This document shows, piece by piece, positions 1-6,772 of a DNA stretch of 8,287 nt. The first letter of the stretch is position 1. Each line of letters starts with the position of its first letter. A program made the translations under genes and the position numbers. A model generated the notes under the pieces. The model made no database searches. It saw nothing but the letters and a program-made list of their open reading frames with translations, and was not told the origin of the DNA. The DNA is from Alistipes sp. (lineage in GTDB: Bacteria > Bacteroidota > Bacteroidia > Bacteroidales > Rikenellaceae): the NCBI GenBank assembly GCA_029065825.1, contig JAIEHQ010000042.1, positions 1-8,287 of the forward strand. Reading direction: 5' to 3'.

Positions 1-591
1 CTCGGGGTTTTCGTCGATGAGCTGCTGACGCAGACCGGGATCGCGCCCGATGAGCTGGATGCCGTCGCCGTGGGACGGGGGCCCGGCTCCTATACGGGAC
101 TGCGCATCGGTGTGTCGTTCGCCAAGGGGCTTTGCTACGGTATCGGCAAGCCGCTGATCGCCGTAGGATCGCTCGATGCCCTGACCGAGGTGGCGCGCGA
201 GGACTACGAGGCGGGCATCGTCGCGGTCGAGGATTGGGCGCGGGCGCGTCTCTGTCCGATGGTCGATGCACGCCGCATGGAGGTCTATGCCCAGGTGTTC
301 GACAGTGCGGGCGCACCTCTGTCGGAGGTGGCGGCCGAGGTGGTTACTCCGGATAGTTTCGCCGCGTGGCGCGGCGACGGCCGGCCGTTCGTGATCTTCG
401 GCAACGGAGCCGCCAAGTGCGGGGAGGTGCTGCCCGATGCGACGTTCGTTTCGGTGGCTCCCTCGGCACGGGGACTGGCGCGCCTGGCGCAGCGGGCCTT
501 CGACGAGGGGCGCACGGAGGACGTTGCCTATTTCGAACCCTTCTACCTGAAGGATTTCGTGATCACGCAGTCCAAGAAGAAGTTCTTTTAG
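1..591 (+). CDS. tsaB: TsaB, tRNA threonylcarbamoyladenosine (t6A) biosynthesis protein, 5'-truncated by the window
   Basis: TsaB is the inactive ASKHA-fold partner of TsaD; with TsaE they transfer the threonylcarbamoyl group made by TsaC onto A37 of ANN-decoding tRNAs in the cytoplasm. The frame is open from base 1 and ends with TAG at 589-591, giving 196 visible residues. The family hallmark GRGPGSYTGLR lies at visible residues 25-35. In E. coli TsaB the same motif sits near residue 62, so roughly 35-40 N-terminal residues, including the first beta strands, lie left of the window. The GTG at 70 is an internal valine just before this motif and is not the start. The C-terminus (YLKDFVITQSKKKFF) resembles other Bacteroidota TsaB proteins. 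It is convergent with the rpe-ygjP operon, and the two are separated by a strong hairpin. Family assignment is firm; the start and promoter cannot be seen. Confidence 0.93.
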   Translation, partial: LGVFVDELLTQTGIAPDELDAVAVGRGPGSYTGLRIGVSFAKGLCYGIGKPLIAVGSLDALTEVAREDYEAGIVAVEDWARARLCPMVDARRMEVYAQVFDSAGAPLSEVAAEVVTPDSFAAWRGDGRPFVIFGNGAAKCGEVLPDATFVSVAPSARGLARLAQRAFDEGRTEDVAYFEPFYLKDFVITQSKKKFF

Positions 592-607
592 CACGATGCG
601 GATTGTG

Positions 608-652
608 CGAAACGCCAGGGGCGGCCCTCTTTCGGCCGCCCCTGGCGTTTCG
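608..652. terminator. Perfect 19-bp hairpin, probable bidirectional terminator
   Basis: The left arm at 608-626 (cgaaacgccaggggcggcc) is the exact reverse complement of the right arm at 634-652, with a 7-nt loop (ctctttc). It starts 16 nt after the tsaB stop codon and lies between two convergent transcription units. The arm ends are CGAAA and TTTCG, so each strand has a short T stretch inside the stem rather than a long U tract after it. Position and symmetry support a terminator acting on both strands. The lack of a clear U tract leaves the efficiency and exact end point uncertain. Confidence 0.75.
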
Positions 653-700
653 ATTCCCCGGAGTCAGGTGTTTCTCCGCTGGCCGCCGCCCCGGATGTGC

Positions 701-741
701 GGAGCGTTCTGGCGGCCCCTTGCGCCTCGGAAGAATGCTCC
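701..741 (-). terminator. Imperfect hairpin just downstream of the ygjP-like gene
   Basis: GGAGCGTTCT at 701-710 pairs with AGAATGCTCC at 732-741 through ten pairs, one of them G-U. Inside, GGCG (711-714) can pair with CGCC (723-726). The structure begins 20 nt after the stop codon of the minus-strand ygjP-like gene, so it could be the operon's 3' end or an RNA-stabilising stem ahead of the stronger hairpin at 608-652. There is no U tract and the loop is large. In GC-rich DNA a stem like this can occur by chance, so this is a tentative call. Nothing else is recognisable in 653-760. Confidence 0.3.
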
Positions 742-760
742 CTCGCGCGGATGCTCTCCT

Positions 761-1342
761 CTATTCGGGGCGATATTTTCGCAGCTCCTGCTGCAACTCT
801 TTCTCGCGCTCGTCGAGCAGGCGGTCGAGCAGTGCGTGGAAGCGGGGCGAATGGTCGTGGTGCACGGTGTGGCAGAGTTCGTGGAGGATGACGAAATCCC
901 GCAGGTGTTCGGGTAATGTCATCAGATAAAGGCTCAGCGACAGGTCGTTCCGTCCGTTGCACGAACCCCATTTGGAGCGTGCCGCGCGGATCGTGACCGA
1001 ACGGCAGCGCAGTCCCGTGCGTTCGGACAGCTCCGCGACCCGGGCGGGCAGCCTCTCCCGTGCGGTGCGGCGCAGCTCCTCCCTGCGGCGGAGGATCTCC
1101 TCTTCCGAGCGGGGTTGCCGCTGTGGCTGTTCTGCGAGCCGTGCCGCGATCTTGCGGCGAGCCTCTTCGATCCACCCGATCCGGCTCTCGAGGAAAGCCC
1201 AGGCGCGTGCCCGTGCGACACCGCAAGGGTAGGAGAGACGCACCGCACCCGATGCGCCGACCGAGAGCGAGATCCTTCGCGCCCGCCGGCTCTGCGAAAG
1301 GGTGACTTCGCCGACAAGGGGGTGCCGTACGACCTGCTTCAT
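761..1342 (-). CDS. YgjP-like zinc metallopeptidase domain protein (DUF45/M48-related)
   Basis: This 193-residue protein belongs to the YgjP/DUF45 family of putative zinc-dependent hydrolases. The gluzincin signature HELCH lies at residues 154-158 (zinc ligands H154 and H158, catalytic E155). It is followed by HS at 164-165, matching the family pattern HELCH-x5-H-S. The family's WGSC motif appears at 125-128 within RSKWGSCNGRNDL. The N-terminal third is rich in Arg and Glu and probably helical around 45-105. No signal peptide or membrane segment is seen, so a cytoplasmic location is expected. The ATG at 1342 is 13 nt downstream of the rlmB stop, which makes this the last gene of the rpe operon. 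The physiological substrate of the family is not established; some members sit beside restriction systems, but here the neighbours are translation genes. The family call is firm and the function is open. Confidence 0.88.
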   Translation of the reverse strand: MKQVVRHPLVGEVTLSQSRRARRISLSVGASGAVRLSYPCGVARARAWAFLESRIGWIEEARRKIAARLAEQPQRQPRSEEEILRRREELRRTARERLPARVAELSERTGLRCRSVTIRAARSKWGSCNGRNDLSLSLYLMTLPEHLRDFVILHELCHTVHHDHSPRFHALLDRLLDEREKELQQELRKYRPE

Positions 1343-1355
1343 CGGACGCAGCCGG

Positions 1356-2087
1356 TTATCCGATCCGCTGGCGGACGATCTCGAAGAGCATCACGGCCGC
1401 CGCCGCCGAGACGTTGAGCGATTCGATGTGGCCGATCATCGGGATGGCCAGCTGCTCGTCGCACAATTTGAGCACCTCTTTCGATATGCCCGTATCCTCC
1501 GCTCCCATGACCAGGGCGGTCGGCTTGCGGAAGTTGGCATCGTAGAGCAGCTTGCGGCTCTTCTCGCTGGCCCCGACGACCTGGAATCCTTCGTTCTGCA
1601 GCGTTTTGAGCGTGTTGCGGATCGACCCCACGCGGCAGACGGGGATCGAGGTCAGCGCGCCGGCCGACGAGCGGATCGCTTCGGCATTGACCGGGGCGGC
1701 GTTCTTGAGCGGCACGATGAGTCCGTGCGCTCCGGCACATTCGGCCGAGCGGGCGATGGCTCCGAAATTGCGGACATCGGTCACGCCGTCGAAGACCACC
1801 ACCAGCGGGGTCTCGTCTTCGGGAACCCGTTCCAGAATGTCGCCCAGCTCCACGTAGCCGATGGCCGATATCTGGGCGACCGCGCCCTGGTGGTTGCCGC
1901 GCGTGAGGCGGTTGAGTTTCTCTACGGGCACCTCCTGATAATGGATGCGGTGGCGCAGGCAGAGGTCGCGCAGTTCGCTCATCAGCTGTCCTTCGGCACC
2001 CTTGCGGATGTAGAGTTTCTCGATCTGTTTGCCCGATTCGATCGCTTCGGCTACCGGGCGGATGCCGAAGATAAGGTTGTTGTCCAT
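1356..2087 (-). CDS. rlmB: RlmB-type SpoU (TrmH) family 2'-O-ribose RNA methyltransferase
   Basis: The 243-residue protein has the two-domain layout of 23S rRNA Gm2251 methyltransferase. A substrate-binding domain spans about residues 5-78 (starting NLIFGIRPVAEAI), followed by a SPOUT catalytic domain at about 95-240. The three SPOUT motifs are complete: motif 1 with N107 and R113 (DVRNFGAIARS), motif 2 ALVMGAEDTGIS at 191-202, and motif 3 with IESLNVSAAAAVMLFE at 221-236. These motifs form the trefoil knot that binds S-adenosylmethionine. Length equals the family norm of about 245. The ATG at 2087 follows the ABC-F stop after 6 nt and the TAA at 1356-1358 precedes the YgjP-like gene by 13 nt, so it is co-transcribed. 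In Bacteroidota several SpoU paralogues exist, so the exact target (Gm2251 or another ribose) is inferred from length and domain order. TrmH proper is less likely because this N-terminal domain is typical of RlmB. Confidence 0.85.
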   Translation of the reverse strand: MDNNLIFGIRPVAEAIESGKQIEKLYIRKGAEGQLMSELRDLCLRHRIHYQEVPVEKLNRLTRGNHQGAVAQISAIGYVELGDILERVPEDETPLVVVFDGVTDVRNFGAIARSAECAGAHGLIVPLKNAAPVNAEAIRSSAGALTSIPVCRVGSIRNTLKTLQNEGFQVVGASEKSRKLLYDANFRKPTALVMGAEDTGISKEVLKLCDEQLAIPMIGHIESLNVSAAAAVMLFEIVRQRIG

Positions 2088-2093
2088 AAATGA

Positions 2094-4031
2094 TTAGTTC
2101 TCTTCGGTAATTTCCAGTTCGTAGGAGGCCTTCTCCCACTCGTGCATCTGGTGGTCGTAGCGGGTCTTGAGCTGGTTGTAGGTCTTGTATTCGGCCTCGT
2201 CGTAGTCGGTCGCCTCGGCGAACCGGCGGTCGTATTCGGCGATTTGCCGCTCGGTCTCGGCCAGCTCCTTCTCGATCGTCTCGACCGCCTTGCGCAGGCG
2301 GCGCAGCAGCTTCTCCTGCTCTTTCTTCTGTTCGTAGGTCAGCTTGCCCGAGGGAGACTCTTTCGGGGCGCTCTCCTGCTTCGGGGCGGGAGCCTCCCTG
2401 CGTTCGATCTCCTGCAGCGACTCGATCTTGCGCTTTTCGAGGAAGTAGTAGATGCCGCCGAGGTATTCGCGCACGCCGCCGTCGCGGAACTCATAGACTT
2501 TCGAGACCATGCCGTCCAGGAACTCGCGGTCGTGGGATACCACCACCACCGTGCCGTCGTACTTCATGATCGCGTTCTTGAGTATGTCCTTCGAGCGCAT
2601 GTCCATGTGGTTGGTCGGCTCGTCGAGCACCAGCAGGTTGTAAGGCTCCAGCATCAGGCGGGCCATCGCCAGTCGGGAGCGTTCGCCGCCCGAGAGCACC
2701 TTGACTTTCTTGTCTATATCCTCGCCCCGGAACAGGAAGGCTCCGAGGATGTCGCGCAGCCGGGTCCGCACGTCGCCCACGGCCACGCGGTCGAGGGTGT
2801 CGAAGACCGTGAAATCCCCGTCCATCAGGTCGTCCTGGTTCTGCGCGTAGTAGCCTATGTTCACGTTGGCCCCCACGCGGATCGAACCTTCGGTCGGGGC
2901 GAGCTGCCCGATGAGCATGCGCGCCAGCGTGGTCTTTCCCTCGCCGTTGCGTCCTACCAGGGCGATCTTGTCGCCCCGTTCGATCGTGAAGTCGGCACCG
3001 CTGAAGACGTGCTTGGCTCCGAACGACATGCCGGCCTCCCGGATCTCGGCCACGATCTGTCCCGACCGGGGTGCGGGCGGGAACTTGATGTTGAGCGTCG
3101 CGAGGTCCTCCTCCTCGATCTCGATGCGCTCCAGGCGGTCGAGCTGCTTGATGCGCGACTGCACCTGGTTGGACTTGGTCGGCTTGTAGCGGAACTTCTC
3201 GATGAACTCTTCGGTCTTCTCGATCATCCGCTGCTGGTTCTGGTAGGCGGCCATCTGCTGGGCGCGCCGTTCGGCACGCAGGACGACGTATTTCGAGTAG
3301 GGGACTTTGTAGTCGTAGGCCTTGCCGAGCGAGATCTCGACCGTGCGGGTGGTCACGTTATCCAGAAAGGCGCGGTCGTGCGAGATGAGCAGCACCGCGC
3401 CGTTGTAGCTCTTCAGGTACTCTTCGAGCCACTGGATCGACTCGATGTCGAGGTGGTTCGTGGGCTCGTCGAGCAGGAAGATCGAGGGGCGGCGCAGCAG
3501 CAGTTTGGCCAGCTCGATGCGCATGCGCCAGCCGCCCGAGAATTCGCTGGTAGCGCGCGTGAAGTCGCTGCGCTTGAATCCCAGGCCGAGCAGCGTCTTC
3601 TCGATGTCGGCCTCGCGGGTGTCGCCGCCCAGAATGTGGTAGCGGTCCGTCGCTTCGTTCAGGCGGTGGAGCAGCTGCTCGTAGTCGGCCGATTCGTAGT
3701 CGGTGCGCTCGGCGATCTCGCGCGTGAGGCGCTCGATGTCGGCTTCGAGCCGCAGCACCTCGTCGAAGGCCTTGGCCGTCTCCTCGACCAGCGAGGTGGT
3801 ATCGGCCACCCGCATCTGCTGCGGGAGGTAGCCGATGGTGCATTCGCCGTTGTAGGATACCCCGCCCGAGGTGGGCTGCTGCTCGCCGACGATCAGCCGC
3901 AGCAGGGTCGTTTTGCCCGCGCCGTTCTTGCCGACCAGACCGATCCGGTCCTTCGGGTTGATCATCAGCGAGATGTTGTCGAAGAGGGTCCAGCCTCCGT
4001 AGCTGACCGTGAGGTTGTCGAGTGAAATCAT
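2094..4031 (-). CDS. ABC-F family ATPase (Uup/YdiF/YheS-like), ribosome-associated translation factor type
   Basis: This is a soluble 645-residue protein with two ABC ATPase domains and no membrane segment, the ABC-F layout. Domain 1 has Walker A GKNGAGKTT (34-42), signature FSGGW (164-168), Walker B ending LLDEP (186-190) and switch H218. Domain 2 has GRNGEGKTT (360-368), LSGGE (446-450), LVLDEP (467-472) and H500. The charged helical linker (about 241-320) is the segment that reaches into the ribosomal E/P-site region in characterised ABC-F proteins. Residues about 535-640 form a Lys/Glu-rich coiled coil like the Uup C-terminal domain. The ATG at 4031 is chosen because the protein then begins MISLDNLTVSYGG, the normal first strand; the upstream ATG at 4172 would overlap rpe by 128 nt and add a low-complexity tail. 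It follows rpe by 13 nt. Housekeeping context argues against an antibiotic-resistance ABC-F, but sequence alone does not exclude it. Confidence 0.92.
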   Translation of the reverse strand: MISLDNLTVSYGGWTLFDNISLMINPKDRIGLVGKNGAGKTTLLRLIVGEQQPTSGGVSYNGECTIGYLPQQMRVADTTSLVEETAKAFDEVLRLEADIERLTREIAERTDYESADYEQLLHRLNEATDRYHILGGDTREADIEKTLLGLGFKRSDFTRATSEFSGGWRMRIELAKLLLRRPSIFLLDEPTNHLDIESIQWLEEYLKSYNGAVLLISHDRAFLDNVTTRTVEISLGKAYDYKVPYSKYVVLRAERRAQQMAAYQNQQRMIEKTEEFIEKFRYKPTKSNQVQSRIKQLDRLERIEIEEEDLATLNIKFPPAPRSGQIVAEIREAGMSFGAKHVFSGADFTIERGDKIALVGRNGEGKTTLARMLIGQLAPTEGSIRVGANVNIGYYAQNQDDLMDGDFTVFDTLDRVAVGDVRTRLRDILGAFLFRGEDIDKKVKVLSGGERSRLAMARLMLEPYNLLVLDEPTNHMDMRSKDILKNAIMKYDGTVVVVSHDREFLDGMVSKVYEFRDGGVREYLGGIYYFLEKRKIESLQEIERREAPAPKQESAPKESPSGKLTYEQKKEQEKLLRRLRKAVETIEKELAETERQIAEYDRRFAEATDYDEAEYKTYNQLKTRYDHQMHEWEKASYELEITEEN

Positions 4032-4044
4032 CTTTTCCGGGGGA

Positions 4045-4695
4045 TCAGCTGCGCAGCATGGTAACGATTTCCGCTTCCGGGTCGGGTGCTCCGAAGACGG
4101 CGCTGCCCGCCACGAGCGCTTCGGCACCTGCGTCGAAGAGCAGGCGGGAGTTGCGGGCCGAGATGCCGCCATCGACCTCGATCACGGCCGATGAGCCGCA
4201 TGCGTCGATCATGGCGCGCAGCGCCTTGACCTTATCGACCGATTCGGGCATGAACGACTGTCCGCCGAAGCCCGGCTCGACGCTCATCACGAGCACCAGA
4301 TCCAGCTCGGGAAGCAGTTCGCGCAGCACCTCGGCGGGTGTGGCCGGCTTGATCGAGATGCCGGCCCGGGCTCCGGCCCGGCGGATCAGCTCGATGCACC
4401 CCCGGGGATCGGAGGTGGCCTCGTAGTGGAAGGTCACGATGCCGGCCCCCGCCTCGGCGAAGCGGGCGACGTATTTTTCGGGTTCGACGATCATCAGGTG
4501 CACGTCGAGCAGCTTGCCGGTGGCCTTGCGGATGGCCTTCATGACCGGAAAACCGAACGAAATGTTCGGTACGAACACGCCGTCCATTACGTCGATGTGG
4601 ATCCACTGGGCTTCGCTGCGGTCGATCAGCTGCGTGTCGCGCTCCAGATGGCCGAAATCGGCCGAGAGCATCGAGGGAGATATGATTCGTTGCAT
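4045..4695 (-). CDS. rpe: Ribulose-phosphate 3-epimerase
   Basis: Rpe interconverts D-ribulose 5-phosphate and D-xylulose 5-phosphate in the non-oxidative pentose phosphate pathway, in the cytoplasm. The 216-residue protein is full length for this TIM-barrel family. It carries SPSMLSADF (6-14), HIDVMDG (33-39, with metal ligands H33 and D35), DVHLMI (64-69, with H66), VMSVEPGFGGQ (136-146), and EVDGGI (173-178) with D175 as the second acid of the two-acid epimerisation mechanism. The phosphate-binding loop is ALVAGSAVF (193-201). The ATG at 4695 fits the conserved N-terminus. It is the first gene of the minus-strand operon and is preceded by a well-formed Bacteroidota promoter at 4719-4749. 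Its linkage to ABC-F and rlmB is operonic by spacing; no functional link is evident. Confidence 0.96.
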   Translation of the reverse strand: MQRIISPSMLSADFGHLERDTQLIDRSEAQWIHIDVMDGVFVPNISFGFPVMKAIRKATGKLLDVHLMIVEPEKYVARFAEAGAGIVTFHYEATSDPRGCIELIRRAGARAGISIKPATPAEVLRELLPELDLVLVMSVEPGFGGQSFMPESVDKVKALRAMIDACGSSAVIEVDGGISARNSRLLFDAGAEALVAGSAVFGAPDPEAEIVTMLRS

Positions 4696-4718
4696 AAATC
4701 GCGGAATTTAATTCGGAA

Positions 4719-4749
4719 CAAAAGTACGAAATCCGGTGCTTAATGGCAA
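4719..4749 (-). promoter_or_regulatory. Promoter of the rpe-ABC-F-rlmB-ygjP operon
   Basis: On the minus strand a TTG at 4749-4747 is followed after 20 nt by TACTTTTG (4726-4719). This matches the Bacteroidota primary sigma factor pattern of a -33 TTG and a -7 TAnnTTTG. Transcription should start near 4712, giving a leader of roughly 15-20 nt before the rpe ATG at 4695. No other -7-like box is needed for the downstream genes, whose gaps are 6-13 nt. The start site has not been measured. Confidence 0.7.
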
Positions 4750-4758
4750 TTATTTCCC

Positions 4759-4766
4759 TATTTTTG
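4759..4766 (+). promoter_or_regulatory. -7 promoter element of rmuC, adjacent to the start codon
   Basis: TATTTTTG at 4759-4766 matches TAnnTTTG exactly and lies only 5 nt before the rmuC ATG (4772). The expected -33 position, 20 nt upstream at 4736-4738, reads GTG instead of TTG, so the upstream element is weak. A start site about 4-7 nt past the box falls at or next to the ATG, predicting a leaderless or nearly leaderless mRNA. The element sits beside the divergent rpe promoter, and the two polymerase footprints would overlap. Confidence 0.55.
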
Positions 4767-4771
4767 TCGGT

Positions 4772-6079
4772 ATGAATACGGAAACGATCGTGATTTTGCT
4801 TCTGGCGGCTCTGCTTGCCGGAGTGTCGGTTTGGGCGCTTTTCCTGCGCCGGGAGCATGTTCGGGCGGAGCATGAGCGTGCGGCGGAGGCCGGGCAGCGC
4901 CGTCTTGCCGAGCAGGCGCGCGAGGCTGCCGAGCGTCGGGCTCTCTCCGCCGCAGCCGAGGTGCGGGCGCTGGTCGAGCGCAGTACGCTGGCCGAGGCGC
5001 GTCTGGAGGCCGCCGAGCGGAAGATGGCCGAGAGCCGTGCCGAGCGGGAGAAGATGGAGGAGACTTTCCGCATGCAGTTCCGCAACCTGGCGGGCGATAT
5101 CCTGAGCGAGCAGACGCGCAGCTTCAAGCAGACCAACCGCGAGGCGCTGGACGTGCTGCTGAAGCCGTTCCGGGACAACATCGTCGAGTTCCGCGAGCGG
5201 GTCGAGAAGATCTATTCGTTCGAGAACGAGCAGCGCGGTGCGCTGCGCAACGAGCTGGAGCGGCTCATGGAGCTGAACCGCCGCATTACCACCGAGACCG
5301 CCAACCTGACCAACGCCCTGAAAGGCAACTCGAAGGTGCAGGGCGACTGGGGCGAGATGATTCTGGAGACGATTCTCGACAATTCGAATCTCATCAAGGG
5401 TATCCATTACGATACGCAGCTCAACATCAAGGACGAGTCGGGCAACAACCTGCGGCCCGACGTGGTGCTCTACCTGCCCGAGGGCAAGCGCATCGTGATC
5501 GACTCGAAGGTGTCGCTCACGGCCTTCGTCGGCTATGTCGGGGCGGAGGAGGAGTCCGTGCGGCGGCAGTACCTCGCCGCGCACCTGGCATCGGTGCGGC
5601 AGCATGTCGCCGAGCTGGGGCGCAAGGAGTACCAGCGGCTGGTCGATTCGCCCGACTTCGTGATCATGTTCGTCCCCAACGAACCCGCTTTCCTGGCGGC
5701 CCTGCAGAGCGACAGTGCGATCTGGTCGGATGCCTACGGCAAGAAGGTGATCATCTCTTCGCCGACCAACCTTTTCGCGCTGCTCAAACTGGTCGATGAT
5801 CTTTGGAAGCGGAACGCCCAGAACAAGAACACGGCCGACATCGTGACCTACGGAACCAAGCTCTACGACCAGCTGGTCGCCTTTACCGCATCGCTCGAAG
5901 GGGTGGGGCAGTCGCTCGATGCCGCGCGCGAGAAGTACAACGATGCCTACAAACGGCTCTGCACCGGCAACGACAACATCGTCCGCTGCGGCGAGCGCCT
6001 GCGCAAGCTGGGGCTTCCGACCAAGCGGCAGCAGTCGGCCAGGACCTTGCAGGCGGCCGATATTCCGGACGGGGAGTGA
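4772..6079 (+). CDS. rmuC: RmuC, DNA recombination-limiting protein
   Basis: RmuC limits recombination at inverted repeats in E. coli and has a PD-(D/E)XK-nuclease-like core. The 435-residue protein begins with one hydrophobic segment (about residues 5-25, TIVILLLAALLAGVSVWALF) that should anchor it in the inner membrane. A long Ala/Arg/Glu coiled coil follows (about 27-170), then the conserved RmuC domain (about 185-415). Recognisable family motifs are KVQGDWGEMILETIL (188-202), RPDVVLYLP (228-236), VIDSKVSL (242-249, with D244 and K246 as the nuclease-like D...xK) and FVPNEPAF (300-307). The ATG at 4772 is preferred over an in-frame GTG at 4736 because that GTG would lie upstream of the predicted transcription start and would put 12 unusual residues before the membrane segment. 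It is a single-gene unit ending at the hairpin at 6101-6140. Its role in Bacteroidota is inferred from E. coli. Confidence 0.93.
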   Translation: MNTETIVILLLAALLAGVSVWALFLRREHVRAEHERAAEAGQRRLAEQAREAAERRALSAAAEVRALVERSTLAEARLEAAERKMAESRAEREKMEETFRMQFRNLAGDILSEQTRSFKQTNREALDVLLKPFRDNIVEFRERVEKIYSFENEQRGALRNELERLMELNRRITTETANLTNALKGNSKVQGDWGEMILETILDNSNLIKGIHYDTQLNIKDESGNNLRPDVVLYLPEGKRIVIDSKVSLTAFVGYVGAEEESVRRQYLAAHLASVRQHVAELGRKEYQRLVDSPDFVIMFVPNEPAFLAALQSDSAIWSDAYGKKVIISSPTNLFALLKLVDDLWKRNAQNKNTADIVTYGTKLYDQLVAFTASLEGVGQSLDAAREKYNDAYKRLCTGNDNIVRCGERLRKLGLPTKRQQSARTLQAADIPDGE

Positions 6080-6100
6080 CGCGCGTCGGTGCGGACAACG

Positions 6101-6140
6101 GAAACGGGAGCGAATCTCATGCGAGGTTCGCTCCCGTTTC
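6101..6140. terminator. Strong hairpin between convergent rmuC and the GNAT gene
   Basis: GAAACGGGAGCGAA at 6101-6114 pairs perfectly with 6127-6140. The stem continues inward through one T-G wobble (6115/6126) and three more pairs to a 4-nt loop (ATGC, 6119-6122), for 18 pairs in total. It begins 22 nt after the rmuC stop. As with the hairpin at 608-652, the arms end in GAAAC and GTTTC, so either strand can present it as a terminator without a long U tract. Confidence 0.72.
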
Positions 6141-6209
6141 GTATGGCGGCTTTGTCTGTCCGGTCCGTGTCGGCGCTGCCGGCAAGGCGGTCGGATGCTC
6201 TCCGGAAAG

Positions 6210-6238
6210 GGACCGCCGTCCCGAAAGACGGGCTGTCC
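6210..6238 (-). terminator. Weak hairpin after the GNAT acetyltransferase gene
   Basis: GGAC (6210-6213) and GTCC (6235-6238) bracket CCGTC (6216-6220) and GACGG (6227-6231), with a 6-nt loop and a small internal loop. It lies 19 nt downstream of the GNAT stop codon on the minus strand, and that strand continues with CCTTTCC. It could be a first terminator for the ROK-GNAT operon, but the stem is short and such pairing is common in GC-rich sequence. The rest of 6141-6256 shows nothing recognisable. Confidence 0.25.
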
Positions 6239-6256
6239 TGCACCGGCCGCGTCCGG

Positions 6257-6772
6257 CTATAACATTTTCTGAAACATGATTTCGTCGGCGTAGCCCGTCT
6301 CGGTGCGGATCCATTCCTTCTTGACTCCGATTTCCCGGAATCCGGCCCTGCGGAAGAGTGCCAGACTCGCAGCGTTGTCGGTCAGTATGTTGCACCAGAG
6401 CTGGCGCAGCCCCAGCGTCCGGCGGGCATACTCCCCGACCAGCTCCAGCGCTTCGGCCGCATACCCTTGCCCCCGCCGGGCGGCATCGTAGATCAGGATG
6501 CCGACTCCCGCCCGTCCGTGCAGCGGTTCGAAGTCGAAGAGGTCGATCGCGCCGATCGTCTCGCCCCGCTCGTCGTCGATCATCAGCCGCAACTCGCCGC
6601 AGCGGAAAATGCCCTCCTGCTGGCGGACGATGAAATCCTCGATGGAGTGGCGCGAGAGAGGCTCCGTCGTGCCGCTCACGCCCCAAAGCGCCGGGTCGTT
6701 CTCCCAGCGGTAGAGCGGTTCGGCATCCCGCGGCTCGACCGCCCGCAGCGAACATTTGTCTCCCGCGAGCAT
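6257..6772 (-). CDS. GNAT family N-acetyltransferase (RimJ/RimL/SpeG-like, Acetyltransf_3 type)
   Basis: GNAT enzymes transfer the acetyl group of acetyl-CoA to a primary amine. This complete 171-residue protein shows the acetyl-CoA pyrophosphate-binding motif A as RRGQGYAAEAL (99-109, fitting R/Q-x-x-G-x-G/A). The late signature TDNAASLALFRRAGF (131-145) carries the conserved Asn and the Leu-Phe-x-x-x-Gly-Phe run. The opening pattern CSLRAVEPRDAEPLYRWENDP resembles the RimJ/RimL and spermidine-acetyltransferase (SpeG) group. The substrate cannot be read from sequence: ribosomal protein N-terminus, polyamine, amino sugar or a small toxic amine are all possible. Its ATG shares a base with the stop codon of the upstream ROK regulator (TGATG), so translation is probably coupled and both come from the same mRNA. 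It is cytoplasmic, with no signal peptide. Family call firm, function unknown. Confidence 0.9.
   Translation of the reverse strand: MLAGDKCSLRAVEPRDAEPLYRWENDPALWGVSGTTEPLSRHSIEDFIVRQQEGIFRCGELRLMIDDERGETIGAIDLFDFEPLHGRAGVGILIYDAARRGQGYAAEALELVGEYARRTLGLRQLWCNILTDNAASLALFRRAGFREIGVKKEWIRTETGYADEIMFQKML

Noticed and set aside
588..1226. A 212-codon minus-strand open frame and its neighbours overlapping the YgjP-like gene
   Set aside because: It is Arg/Pro-rich and out of frame with the HELCH-containing protein, and it crosses the perfect hairpin at 608-652. It is a GC-driven shadow.
2142..4025. A 627-codon open frame on the plus strand
   Set aside because: It is exactly antisense to the ABC-F gene. 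Its protein is rich in Val, Leu, Asp, His and Arg in the pattern expected from reversing GC-rich codons, with no recognisable domain.
4032..4172. A 47-codon N-terminal extension of the ABC-F protein
   Set aside because: It overlaps rpe in another frame and has low-complexity, non-homologous sequence. The ATG at 4031 gives the standard ABC-F N-terminus.
4232..5605. A 457-codon minus-strand open frame spanning rpe, the promoter gap and rmuC
   Set aside because: It runs through two well-supported genes in wrong frames and through the divergent promoter region, and its translation resembles no family.
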